A DNA stretch of 64,000 bases from Mesorhizobium loti R88b. GTDB taxonomy: Bacteria; Pseudomonadota; Alphaproteobacteria; Rhizobiales; Rhizobiaceae. The translations under genes and the position numbers were made by a program. Below the pieces are notes generated by a model. It was given only the letters and a program-made list of their open reading frames with translations, was not told the DNA's origin and made no database searches. The stretch lies in assembly GCF_013170845.1 (NCBI RefSeq), contig NZ_CP033367.1, forward strand, positions 5,705,001-5,769,000, written 5' to 3'. This document shows, in pieces, positions 33,651 through 42,261 of this stretch (the first letter of the stretch is position 1; each line of letters opens with the position of its first letter).

Positions 33651-35700
33651 CCTCGCCCCGACTAAGTCCGCGAAGGCCGAAAACGCCCTCGAACTCAGCG
33701 ATCTGTCGGTCGCCTATCGCGTCGCTGGCCGCAACCGCGCTGTGCTGCGCAACCTCAGCCTCAACATCCGGCAAGGCGAGGCCTACGGGCTGGTCGGCGA
33801 ATCCGGCTGCGGCAAATCCACCGTGGCGCTCACCGTCGTGCGCTATCTGCCAAGGAACGGTTCGATATCGGGCGGCGCCATCTCGCTCGACGGCCAGGAT
33901 GTGATGAAACTCGACGCCGAGGCGCTTCGGCGCGCTCGGGCCGAAAGCGTCTCGATGGTCTATCAGGATCCCGGCAAGGCGCTGAACCCGTCGATCCGTA
34001 TCGGCCGCCAGTTGACAGAGATCTTCGAGCTTGGCGGCATTACAGGCCAGGCGGCCACCGATCGCGCCATTGCCATGCTCAATCGCGTGCGTATCTCCGA
34101 TCCGCCAAGCGTCATGCAGCGTTATCCGCACCAGCTCTCGGGCGGCATGCAGCAGCGCGTGGCGATCGCCATGGCGCTGGCCAACGATCCCTCGATGCTG
34201 ATTCTCGACGAGCCGACCACCGGCCTCGATGCGACGGTCGAGGCAGAGGTGCTCGACCTGATCGCGCAGCTGCGGCAGGAACTGTCGGCCTCGATCCTGT
34301 TCATCAGCCACAACCTCGCCGTCGTCTCCAACATGTGCGACCGGGTCGGTGTGCTCTACGCCGGCATGCTGGTGGAGGAAGGACCAACGGATGTCGTGTT
34401 CAACGATCCGCGACATCCGTACACGGTTGCCCTGCTGCGCTGCCTGCCGCGCGGTGGCCAGCGCAAGGACCAGGGCCGGCTCGACACCATCCCCGGCTTC
34501 CTGCCGGGCATTGGCGCTGACATCAAGGGCTGTGCCTTCGCCGACCGCTGTGCGCTCGCCGACGATCGCTGCCGCACCGAATTGCCGCCGCTCTATGATC
34601 TGAGCGACGAGCGCGGAAAACGTCTGTCGCGCTGCTTCCATCACGATAAGGCGCAAGCTCTGCCGCGCGCCACACCGAGCGATGTTGCGATAGCGCCCAA
34701 GCCGACAACCGCACCGGTGCTGCGCGTCGCCGGGCTGAACAAGACCTATGCCAGCCACGGCCATCCCTTGCGCGCCGTCAAGGACGTCTCGCTCGATCTC
34801 AGCCCCGGCGAGACGCTGGGGCTGGTCGGCGAATCCGGCAGCGGCAAGACCACTTTCGCCAGGCTGCTGCTCGGCCTTGTGCCGCCCGACGACGGCGGCA
34901 CCATCGAGCTCGAGGGCAAGCCGCTGGCGCCAAAGCTGGAGAACCGTGGCGACGACCAGGTCAAGGCCCTGCAGATCGTCTTCCAGAACCCGGATTCAGC
35001 GCTCAACCGCTCGCATTCGATCCGCCACATTCTCGGCCGCGCGTTGAAGCGGCTGGCCGGTCTCTCCGGCAAGGCGCAGGAGGCGCGCCTCGACGACCTC
35101 GTCCGCTCGGTGCGCCTTACCGACCGGCACCTGGCCGTCAAGCCGCGCCAGCTCTCAGGCGGGCTGAAGCAGCGCGTTGCCATTGCACGTGCCTTCGCCG
35201 GGGATCCGCGCATCGTCGTCTGCGACGAGCCGACCTCGGCACTCGACGTCTCCGTGCAGGCGGCGATCCTCAACCTGCTCGCCGACCTGCAGTCCAAGGA
35301 AGACGTCAGCTACATCTTCATCTCGCACGACCTCGGCGTGGTGCGTTACCTCTCCGACAAGATCGCCGTGCTCTATCTCGGCCGCATCATGGAGATCGGG
35401 CCATCGGAGGAAGTCTTCTCCGGGCCGCATCACCCCTACACCGAGGCTCTGCTGTCGGCCGTTCCAAAACTCGACCAGACCGAGACGGCGCGCATTCGCC
35501 TCGACGGCGAAATCCCCAGCGCTACCAACCCGCCATCAGGCTGCGTGTTCCACACACGCTGTCCGCGCAAGATCGGCCCGATCTGCGAGCAGCAGGAGCC
35601 GCCGCTGGCCGAGGCGCAGCCCGGCCATTCCATCCGATGCCATATTCCCTATGCGGAGCTGGCGAGGCTGCAGAAGGCGACCGTGATCGAGGCGGCATAG
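33643..35700 (+). CDS. Fused Dpp/Opp-type ATPase (DppD-DppF in one chain)
   Basis: The 685-aa protein joins two complete ATPases. The first has Walker A GESGCGKST, signature LSGGMQQR and LILDEPTTGLD. The second has GESGSGKTT, LSGGLKQR and VCDEPTSALD. Each half ends with the oligo_HPY cysteine motif (GCAFADRCALADDRC and GCVFHTRCPRKIGPIC). ATG 33643 was chosen because GGAG lies upstream; it overlaps the DppC stop. A single chain supplies both ATP sites that separate DppD and DppF usually provide. Confidence 0.93.
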   Translation: MTDLAPTKSAKAENALELSDLSVAYRVAGRNRAVLRNLSLNIRQGEAYGLVGESGCGKSTVALTVVRYLPRNGSISGGAISLDGQDVMKLDAEALRRARAESVSMVYQDPGKALNPSIRIGRQLTEIFELGGITGQAATDRAIAMLNRVRISDPPSVMQRYPHQLSGGMQQRVAIAMALANDPSMLILDEPTTGLDATVEAEVLDLIAQLRQELSASILFISHNLAVVSNMCDRVGVLYAGMLVEEGPTDVVFNDPRHPYTVALLRCLPRGGQRKDQGRLDTIPGFLPGIGADIKGCAFADRCALADDRCRTELPPLYDLSDERGKRLSRCFHHDKAQALPRATPSDVAIAPKPTTAPVLRVAGLNKTYASHGHPLRAVKDVSLDLSPGETLGLVGESGSGKTTFARLLLGLVPPDDGGTIELEGKPLAPKLENRGDDQVKALQIVFQNPDSALNRSHSIRHILGRALKRLAGLSGKAQEARLDDLVRSVRLTDRHLAVKPRQLSGGLKQRVAIARAFAGDPRIVVCDEPTSALDVSVQAAILNLLADLQSKEDVSYIFISHDLGVVRYLSDKIAVLYLGRIMEIGPSEEVFSGPHHPYTEALLSAVPKLDQTETARIRLDGEIPSATNPPSGCVFHTRCPRKIGPICEQQEPPLAEAQPGHSIRCHIPYAELARLQKATVIEAA

Positions 35701-35718
35701 CAAGGCAGCGCTGGCCGG

Positions 35719-36621
35719 TTACCTCCGGCCGGCCATGCTGAGGGAACGGTCACCTTCCGAAAATCCCCGACCTTTCGCCCAGTCCCTTGCCAAGGTGCGC
35801 AGGCCGGTCAGCGCGACGTCCAGCACATCAGACGAAACCGGGTTGGACGGATAGGCAAGATAGATCGGCCGCTGGAACACTGGCGCATTGTCGATGCGTC
35901 GCATCTCACCGCGCTCGATATGGCCGCTGACGGCGCTGAGCGGCAGGTAGGCCGAAGCTTGCTGCGACAGCACATGCTGCAGGCCGATGAAGACCAACCC
36001 TGCTGAAATGGCCGGCTTGACCATGCCGGCAAAGGCGCGGTCATGCTCGATGCGGAATTCCAGCCCCCAGTCCATCAGAATGTAGTTGTCAGTCCACGGC
36101 TTCGTCTGCGCCGCGTGCTGGACAAGCACGACCTGATCGACCGCCAGCGTCTCATAGACGATGCCGGGATGCGGACGCGGCAGATAGAGGATGCAGATGT
36201 CGAGCAGGCCTTCCGCCAGCTGGTCGATCGCCAGATCCGGAAAACTGCCTTCGAGCCTTAGCGCCACATTCGGCCGCTCAGTGCGCATCCACTCGACCCA
36301 AGGCGAGGTGATCAGGTCCCAGAGATAGGCGGGAGCGGTCAGCCGCAGCAGTGTCTCGTAACCATCGGGAACCGCGATATCCTGTCTTGATTGCTCCCAG
36401 GTGCGGGTGATGGAAGAGGCGTGCGGCAGGAACTGCCGGCCGGCCGGGGTGAGCGTGACGCCGTCGCGGTCGCGCACGAAAAGCCGGCGCCCCAATTGCT
36501 CCTCCAGCCCCCTGATCCGTGCACTGACGGTGGATTGGGCGAGATTGAGGCGGCTGGCAGCGACGGTGAAGCTGCCATGTTCGGCAACCTCCAGGAAACT
36601 GCGCAGGTTTTCTGTATCCAT
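35719..36621 (-). CDS. LysR-family regulator
   Basis: The 300-aa protein from ATG 36621 (MDTENLRSFLEVAEHGSF) has the LysR helix ASRLNLAQSTVSARIRGLE and a full ligand domain. An in-frame ATG at 36636 lacks a ribosome binding site. It is divergent from the second binding-protein gene, and a perfect palindrome lies between them (36634-36650), so it likely governs that gene in response to the transported compound. Confidence 0.88.
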   Translation of the reverse strand: MDTENLRSFLEVAEHGSFTVAASRLNLAQSTVSARIRGLEEQLGRRLFVRDRDGVTLTPAGRQFLPHASSITRTWEQSRQDIAVPDGYETLLRLTAPAYLWDLITSPWVEWMRTERPNVALRLEGSFPDLAIDQLAEGLLDICILYLPRPHPGIVYETLAVDQVVLVQHAAQTKPWTDNYILMDWGLEFRIEHDRAFAGMVKPAISAGLVFIGLQHVLSQQASAYLPLSAVSGHIERGEMRRIDNAPVFQRPIYLAYPSNPVSSDVLDVALTGLRTLARDWAKGRGFSEGDRSLSMAGRR

Positions 36622-36633
36622 GCTCACACCTTG

Positions 36634-36650
36634 CATCGAAAATTTCGATG
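36634..36650. promoter_or_regulatory. LysR-type palindromic site
   Basis: CATCGAAA-A-TTTCGATG is a perfect inverted repeat around one central A. It contains the T-N11-A form of LysR recognition boxes. It lies 13 bases upstream of the lysR-type start and about 90 bases before the divergent binding-protein gene. Confidence 0.6.
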
Positions 36651-36736
36651 ACCCCTATCAAAAAATATCGCTTTCCGGTCGCTGTCAACAATGACCTAAA
36701 TGGCCAATCTCCCCAGGGCAAGCGAGGAATGCAGCC

Positions 36737-38392
36737 ATGCCAAGGCATTTCATGACGATTGACACTGCTCGCAAAAACCTCACTGCAATCGAAAATTCCG
36801 CTGTCGACGAATTGCTGGCCGGTCGGCTCGACCGCCGCGATTTCCTGCGCCATGGCAGCGTTCTTGGCCTCTCCCTGCCGTTCCTGGGCGGCCTTGTCGC
36901 GGCTGCCGGCCTTGGCACGCAAAAGTCCCGCGCCGAGGGCAAGCCGGGCGGCACGGTGCGCGCTGGCGTGGCGACGCCGGGCGGCGCCATCGATCCCGTC
37001 ACCTACTATGACAGCGGCAGCTACCAGCTGGTTTTCCAGACCGCCGAGTTCCTCTGCATCACCCAGCCTGACCTCACCTTGAAGCCGGTGCTGGCGGAAA
37101 GCTGGGCGCCCAACGCGGACGGCAGCGTATGGACCTTCAAGCTGCGCAAGGGTGTGAAATTCCACAATGGCGAGGACTTCAAGGCCGACGACGTGGTCGC
37201 AACCTTCGACCGGCTGGCCGACCCCAATGGCGCCTCGAACGCGCTTTCCGTGTTCAAGGGCCTGCTGTCGAAAGGCGGCACGCAGAAGGTGGACGACCAC
37301 ACGGTCGCCTTCCATCTCGATGCGCCGAACGGCAGCTTCCCCTATTCGGTGTCGATCGACAATTACAACGCCGTCATCTTGCCGGCGAGCTACAGGGGCG
37401 ACTACGAAAAGACCTTTGAGGGCACCGGGCCGTTCCGGCTGGAGAGCTACACGCCGAAGGTCGGCGCGACCTTCGTGCGCAACCCCGACTATTGGGGCGA
37501 GAAGGCGCTGCCCGACCGGCTCGAGTTCAAATTCTATGGCGACGTGCAGCCGCGCATCCTGGCGCTGCAAGCCGGCGAGGTCGACATCCTCGACGCCGTT
37601 CCGCTCGATGTCAGCCAGGTGGTGCTGAACAGCCCAGACATCACAGTGCTGCGTGTCGCCTCGACCGCGCACCGCCAGCTCCACATGCGTTGCGACACCG
37701 GTCCGTTCACCGACAAGCGTGTGCGCCAGGCGCTGGCGCTTAGTATCGATCGCTCCAAGCTGGTCGATGGCCTCTGCCGCGGCATGGCGGCGACCGGCAA
37801 TGACAGCCCTTTCGCGCCGGCCTTCCCTTCCACCGACAAGACGGTGCCGCAGCGCGTGCAGGATATCGCCAAGGCCAAGCAACTGCTTGAGGCGGCGGGC
37901 CTCGGCAGCGGCTTCGACATCACGCTGACGACGCTGCGCTATTCCGACATTCCCGGTTACGCGCAGCTGTTCCAGAATTTCGCCAAGGAAATCGGTGCCC
38001 GCATCTCGCTCAACATCGAGGACCAGGACAAATATTACGGCAAGGCGGTGTTCGGACAGTCGGACTGGCTGGACAGCCCGTTGGGGATCACCGACTACGC
38101 GCATCGCAGCGTGCCCAACGTCTTTCTGAAAAGCCCGCTGGTCAGCGACGGCCCGTGGAACGCGGCGCATTTCAAGAGCCCGGCCTATGACGGCATGGTG
38201 ACGAGCTACCTCAGGGCACTCGACATCGGCGCGCAGCGCGCGGCCGCTTCCGATATCCAGAAACTGTTGCTCGACGAGACACCTGTCATTTTCAGCTACT
38301 TCCCGGATTTGCTGGTGCCGGTGCGCAAGAACGTCAGCGGCTTGCCGCCGATTGCCGCCGGGCTGCTGCTCGATCGCGTATCCATAGGGTGA
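36737..38392 (+). CDS. Dpp/Opp-type solute-binding protein 2, Tat-exported
   Basis: The 551-aa receptor has a Tat signal (DRRDFL at residues 32-37). The same core as the protein at 30089 is present (LRKGVKFHNGEDFKADDVVATFDRLADP, GTGPFRLESYTPKVG, SVPNVFLKSP). The two are clear paralogues and may feed the same membrane complex with different ligands. GAGG precedes the ATG; Met6 is a possible alternative start. It is divergent from the LysR gene and overlaps the DUF427 gene. Confidence 0.9.
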   Translation: MPRHFMTIDTARKNLTAIENSAVDELLAGRLDRRDFLRHGSVLGLSLPFLGGLVAAAGLGTQKSRAEGKPGGTVRAGVATPGGAIDPVTYYDSGSYQLVFQTAEFLCITQPDLTLKPVLAESWAPNADGSVWTFKLRKGVKFHNGEDFKADDVVATFDRLADPNGASNALSVFKGLLSKGGTQKVDDHTVAFHLDAPNGSFPYSVSIDNYNAVILPASYRGDYEKTFEGTGPFRLESYTPKVGATFVRNPDYWGEKALPDRLEFKFYGDVQPRILALQAGEVDILDAVPLDVSQVVLNSPDITVLRVASTAHRQLHMRCDTGPFTDKRVRQALALSIDRSKLVDGLCRGMAATGNDSPFAPAFPSTDKTVPQRVQDIAKAKQLLEAAGLGSGFDITLTTLRYSDIPGYAQLFQNFAKEIGARISLNIEDQDKYYGKAVFGQSDWLDSPLGITDYAHRSVPNVFLKSPLVSDGPWNAAHFKSPAYDGMVTSYLRALDIGAQRAAASDIQKLLLDETPVIFSYFPDLLVPVRKNVSGLPPIAAGLLLDRVSIG

Positions 38393-39282
38393 GCCCCGTG
38401 TCCAACCGCACGGCCACTAAAACAAGCAGACGGGAGACTACCATTCGCAAGCCTCATTTGCGCGGTCGCGGACCGCACTTCCCCTTGCTCGACAGTATCG
38501 TGCAGTATGAATCCGAACCCGGCTATGTCGCCTTCACCATGCCGATGCAGAAGCGGCTGCGCGTGCAGGTGGGATCGATGATCGTCGCCGATACGACCAA
38601 GGCGCTGGTGCTCTACGAGAGCGACCATCTGCCGGTCTATTATTTCCCGATGAGCGACGTGCGCGAGGAGTTCCTGTTGCCCAGCACGACAACGACCGAG
38701 AGCCCGTTCAAGGGCGTCGCCACGCATTATTCGCTGAACACCGGCATCACGCTGGTCGAGGATGCCGCCTGGCGCTATGCCGATCCGGTCAACGGATCAC
38801 CCCTGCTCTCGGACTACATGTCTTTCTACTGGCCCAAGATGACGCACTGGTATGAGGAGGACGAGGAGATTTTCGTCCACGCCCGCGACCCGTTCCGCCG
38901 CGTCGACTGCCTGCCCTCTTCGCGGCGGGTGCAGGTCATCCTCGACGGCGAGCAGGTCGCCGATTCACGCCGTGGCGTGTTCCTGTTCGAGACCGGCCAC
39001 CCGGTGCGCCACTATCTGCCGATCGCGGACACCAGGCTCGATATGTTTGCGCCCAGTCGCTACATCTCGCGTTGCCCCTACAAGGGCATCTCCAACTACT
39101 ATCACGTGACGACCAAGGCCAAGCGGCACGAAAACCTTGTCTGGTATTATCCCGAGCCGGTGCACGAGGCCGAGCGCATCAAGGGGCTGGTCTGCTTCCA
39201 CCACGAACTGGTCGACAAGATCCTGGTCGACGGCGTCGAAATTCCGAAAGAGGCCACGGCCGCGTCCAGCGGCTATTTCTGA
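38389..39282 (+). CDS. Tandem DUF427 protein
   Basis: The 297-aa protein starts with GTG 38389, which overlaps the binding-protein stop (GTGA). It contains two DUF427 domains. The first has IVADTTKALVLYESDHLPVYYFP (about residues 65-87). The second has QVADSRRGVFLFETGHPVRHYLP (about 187-209). Each carries a nearby Y-W/Y-Y-P segment (WRYADPV, WYYPEPV). The family has no settled function. Translational coupling to a transporter receptor gene suggests that it acts on the imported compound. Confidence 0.85.
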   Translation: MSPVSNRTATKTSRRETTIRKPHLRGRGPHFPLLDSIVQYESEPGYVAFTMPMQKRLRVQVGSMIVADTTKALVLYESDHLPVYYFPMSDVREEFLLPSTTTTESPFKGVATHYSLNTGITLVEDAAWRYADPVNGSPLLSDYMSFYWPKMTHWYEEDEEIFVHARDPFRRVDCLPSSRRVQVILDGEQVADSRRGVFLFETGHPVRHYLPIADTRLDMFAPSRYISRCPYKGISNYYHVTTKAKRHENLVWYYPEPVHEAERIKGLVCFHHELVDKILVDGVEIPKEATAASSGYF

Positions 39283-39380
39283 GCGGTCACTGGCTAACCC
39301 CGTTCGAAGTCATCCAGAGTTTCGCGTTTTCGTTCGCCCGGGCCAGTGCTACGCTGGGCTTCCGTGGCGGACGATTGCTC

Positions 39381-39968
39381 ATGAAGACAGCATTGCATCA
39401 TGCGGCCCTTCCCTGGCTCGTCGCTCTCGTCGCGGTGCCTGCACCGGCGTTTGCCGAAAGCGCGCCGGCTTTCGAGCTCAAGCTCGACATCGACCAGGAC
39501 GGCAAGATGGATCGGGCTGTCGTGATGCAGGCGCCTGGTGGATCGGCCGATCTCACTATTTACCTGGCAGCCGGCGAGGAGAAGCTCGATCCCTCGCGCC
39601 GGCCGGATTTCGTCAGGAAAGGCCTGACCGAAGACCGGGTTACCGACCTTGAAAGCAAGGGCAAGGGATCGCTGGTGATCACGTCCTGCTTCGGCTGCGG
39701 CGCCAGCGAGTCGACGGAGGACACGCTGACCATCGTCTATCGCCAGGGCCAATTGCTGGTCGGCGGCTACAGCCGCAGCTGGGATTGGAACCAGCAGATG
39801 TCGGATGGCGTCAAGACGACGGTCGGTGGCTGCGACATCAATTATCTCACCGGCAAGGGCACCGTCTCCAAGGACCTTGGGAATACCAAGCCGATCAGGG
39901 GTAGGTTCAAGCCGGTGCCGCTCAAGGACTGGTCCATCGGCAAGCGTCCCAAAGCGTGCAACTTCTAA
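39381..39968 (+). CDS. Secreted hypothetical protein
   Basis: The 195-aa protein has a Sec signal peptide (LHHAALPWLVALVAVPAPAFA, cleaved near residue 25) and was not otherwise recognised. The mature part begins ELKLDIDQDGKMDRAVVM, an EF-hand-like DxDxDG loop. It has a SCFGCGASE cysteine pair and a further pair of Cys later, so disulphides are likely in the periplasm. The upstream ribosome binding site is poor. It stands alone between the DUF427 and SDR genes. Confidence 0.65.
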   Translation: MKTALHHAALPWLVALVAVPAPAFAESAPAFELKLDIDQDGKMDRAVVMQAPGGSADLTIYLAAGEEKLDPSRRPDFVRKGLTEDRVTDLESKGKGSLVITSCFGCGASESTEDTLTIVYRQGQLLVGGYSRSWDWNQQMSDGVKTTVGGCDINYLTGKGTVSKDLGNTKPIRGRFKPVPLKDWSIGKRPKACNF

Positions 39969-40023
39969 AGAGGTTGATCGAAAGACGGCATAGGCAATAA
40001 CCTCCTCGAAACGGGAGGGCTTG

Positions 40024-40788
40024 ATGGATCTTTTCAAACTGGACGGCGACGTCGCACTGGTCACCGGTGCCGGCAGCGGCATCGGCCAGGCAATCGCGAT
40101 CGGACTGGCCGAGGCGGGTGCCGATGTTGCCTGTTTCGGCCATGCGTCGAAGGGCGGGTTGGAGGAAACCGCTCACCAGATCACGGCACTCGGGCGCAAG
40201 GCTTTGGTGCTGACCGGCACAGTCACTTCGGAGAGCGACCTCGCGGCGGCAATCGATCGCGTCGAAGCCGAACTCGGCGCGCTGACGGTCGCCGTAAACA
40301 ATGCCGGTATCGCCGGCTCAGTGCCGGCCGAGACGATGTCGCTTGAGACATGGCAGAAGGTGCACGAGGTCAATGTTGCCGGCGTATTCCTGTCGTGCCA
40401 GGCCGAGGCACGCAAGATGCTTTCGCGGCGCAAGGGCTCGATCATCAACATCGCCTCAATGTCGGGCACCATCGTCAACCGTGGACTGACGCAGGCGCAC
40501 TACAATTCCTCGAAAGCCGCCGTCATCCATATGTCGAAGAGCCTTGCCATGGAGTGGGCGGACCGGGGCATGCGCGTCAATGTCGTCAGCCCGGGCTACA
40601 CGTTGACGCCGATGAACAAACGGCCCGAGGTGGCGGAGGAGATAAAGATCTTCAAGCGCGACACACCGATGGGACGCATGGCGGCGCCGGAGGAGATGGT
40701 CGGGCCGACCGTGTTCCTGGCCAGCCGCGCATCGAGCTTCGTCACCGGCCTCGACCTCATCGTCGATGGTGGCTACGTCTGCTGGTAG
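40024..40788 (+). CDS. Short-chain dehydrogenase/reductase
   Basis: The 254-aa SDR has the NAD(P) motif TGAGSGIGQA (residues 15-24), the NNAGI motif, the active-site Ser in IINIASMSG and YNSSKAAV (Tyr-x-x-x-Lys). The C-terminus matches classical SDRs (VFLASRASSFVTGLDLIVDGGY). GGGAGGG precedes ATG 40024. The group includes gluconate 5-dehydrogenase-like and 3-ketoacyl-type enzymes; the substrate is not evident from its neighbours. Confidence 0.9.
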   Translation: MDLFKLDGDVALVTGAGSGIGQAIAIGLAEAGADVACFGHASKGGLEETAHQITALGRKALVLTGTVTSESDLAAAIDRVEAELGALTVAVNNAGIAGSVPAETMSLETWQKVHEVNVAGVFLSCQAEARKMLSRRKGSIINIASMSGTIVNRGLTQAHYNSSKAAVIHMSKSLAMEWADRGMRVNVVSPGYTLTPMNKRPEVAEEIKIFKRDTPMGRMAAPEEMVGPTVFLASRASSFVTGLDLIVDGGYVCW

Positions 40789-41209
40789 GATCGCATGAGG
40801 CAGAACTTTGCCTGCAGTCTGAATTTGTGCATCCGCGAAGCGTTAGTCGTTGCACGACATGAACCTTGGTATATATAATTTCATCCTATGAAACGGCCCG
40901 GGCGAGATGGGACTTGCCAGGCCAGCAGCCGAGATCATGGGACCTTGATGGCTTGCACCTTGCAGGGCGCCGCAAGACTGGCAATTGATCCGCAGGCGAT
41001 CGCTCCCGCAGCGATCCATCGGCAGCCATGACGCTGGCCCTCCCGACGGCATCCATCATATCAGAAATTCAGCACAATCCTGTCTGCGCCGGCTTTAACG
41101 GCGACGCGGCGGCAACGGCCTTGCGCAACGACCAACCTTTCCACCAAAATCATAAAAAGACGCAAGAAGGGAACGAACAATAACCGCCACAGCTTGAAGG
41201 AGAACAAGC
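40789..41209. other. Intergenic region and long leader before the choline/betaine operon
   Basis: These 421 bases hold a promoter and palindrome near 40850-40893, then about 320 bases to the binding-protein ATG. No credible gene was found. The leader contains short complementary GCGATCGCTCC/GCAGCGATC-like segments near 41000, but no named riboswitch could be recognised. GAAGGAG at 41197-41203 is the ribosome binding site. Confidence 0.5.
40850..40893 (+). promoter_or_regulatory. Promoter with downstream palindromic operator
   Basis: TTGCAC (40850-40855) and TATAAT (40874-40879) are 18 bases apart, a near-consensus sigma-70 promoter. The inverted repeat TTTCAT-CCT-ATGAAA (40879-40893) covers the expected start site. 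It points at the choline/betaine transporter operon, 317 bases downstream. Confidence 0.55.
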
Positions 41210-42184
41210 ATGTTATTTCGCAGCTATATCTCGAAGTTATTGATGAGTGCCGTCGCGCTCGCGACACTTAGCGTGTTGACACCTTCCGCACGGGCCGCGG
41301 CGCCGGAATCCAACGACCCGATCAAGATCGCGCTGTTCGACTGGACCAGCGTCAACCTCAACGCCAAGATCCTCGGCGGCATCCTGGAAAAGCTCGGCTA
41401 TACCGTCGAGTACCCGACCGCCGATTACCTCTCCAGCCTGACCACCGGCCTTACCAACGGCGACCTCGATGTCGGCCTGGAATTCTGGGACACGACCGCC
41501 GGCGAAGCCATGAAGGCGTCCGATGCCACCGGCCAGACGGAGCGGCTCGGCAAGCTCGGCCCGAAGGCCAAGGAAGAGTGGTGGTTTCCCGAATACATGA
41601 AGGCGAAATGCCCGACCTTGCCGGACTGGCATGCGCTGCTCGACCCGACATGCGCGGCGTCGTTCTCGACGGCCGAGACCGCGCCGAAGGGGCGCTATCT
41701 CGGCGGCCCGGTGACCTGGGAAGGTTTTGACGACGAGCGCGTCGCGGCGCTGAAACTGCCGTTCACCGTCATCCATGCCGGCACCGACGCGGCGATGTTT
41801 GCCGAGCTCGACTCTGCCTATCAGCGCAAGGCGCCGATCATGCTGTGGATCTATTCGCCGCATTGGGCGCCGGCCAAGTACAAGGGCGAGTGGGTGCAAT
41901 TCCCCGAATACACGCCCGAATGCTACAACGACCCGAAATGGGGTGTGAACCCCGACGCCAAATATGATTGCGGCAAGCCGCATGGCGAGATCTGGAAATA
42001 CTCCTGGAACGGCATGAAGGACAAATGGCCGATCGCCTACAAGGTGGCCAAGGCCTACACGATCGACACCGACGAGCTCAACAAGATGAGCGGCGAGATC
42101 GACCTCGACGGCAAAAAGCCGGAAGACGTAGCCGCCGCCTGGATCGCCGCGCATGAGGCCGACTGGAAAGCCTGGGCGCAGTGA
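41210..42184 (+). CDS. Choline/glycine betaine-type substrate-binding protein
   Basis: The 324-aa receptor has a signal peptide (ISKLLMSAVALATLSVLTPSARA). It has the OpuAC/ChoX fold: IKIALFDWTSVNLNAKILGGILEKLGY, LDVGLEFWDTTAGEA, and the Trp/Tyr-rich segments KEEWWFPEY and MLWIYSPHWAPAKYKGEW, which form the aromatic cage for quaternary amines. GAAGGAG precedes the ATG. It begins an operon with a ProV-like ATPase and a fused permease. Choline, glycine betaine or another quaternary or methylated amine is the probable ligand. Confidence 0.88.
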   Translation: MLFRSYISKLLMSAVALATLSVLTPSARAAAPESNDPIKIALFDWTSVNLNAKILGGILEKLGYTVEYPTADYLSSLTTGLTNGDLDVGLEFWDTTAGEAMKASDATGQTERLGKLGPKAKEEWWFPEYMKAKCPTLPDWHALLDPTCAASFSTAETAPKGRYLGGPVTWEGFDDERVAALKLPFTVIHAGTDAAMFAELDSAYQRKAPIMLWIYSPHWAPAKYKGEWVQFPEYTPECYNDPKWGVNPDAKYDCGKPHGEIWKYSWNGMKDKWPIAYKVAKAYTIDTDELNKMSGEIDLDGKKPEDVAAAWIAAHEADWKAWAQ

Positions 42185-42261
42185 TCGTTCCGACTGGAAA
42201 AATGAGACCCGGCCGTTGATCGGCCAGGCCTCAAATCTTGGTATTCCAGAAGGACGATTGG

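Noticed and set aside
35713..35730. GGCCGG-TTACCT-CCGGCC hairpin as a terminator between the fused ATPase and the LysR gene
   Set aside because: The stem overlaps the end of the LysR coding region and has no T-run on either strand, so it is too weak to call.
36278..38170. 630-aa minus-strand open frame
   Set aside because: It is antisense to the second binding-protein gene and crosses the LysR gene in another phase. The residues are low-complexity Arg/Ala/Gly.
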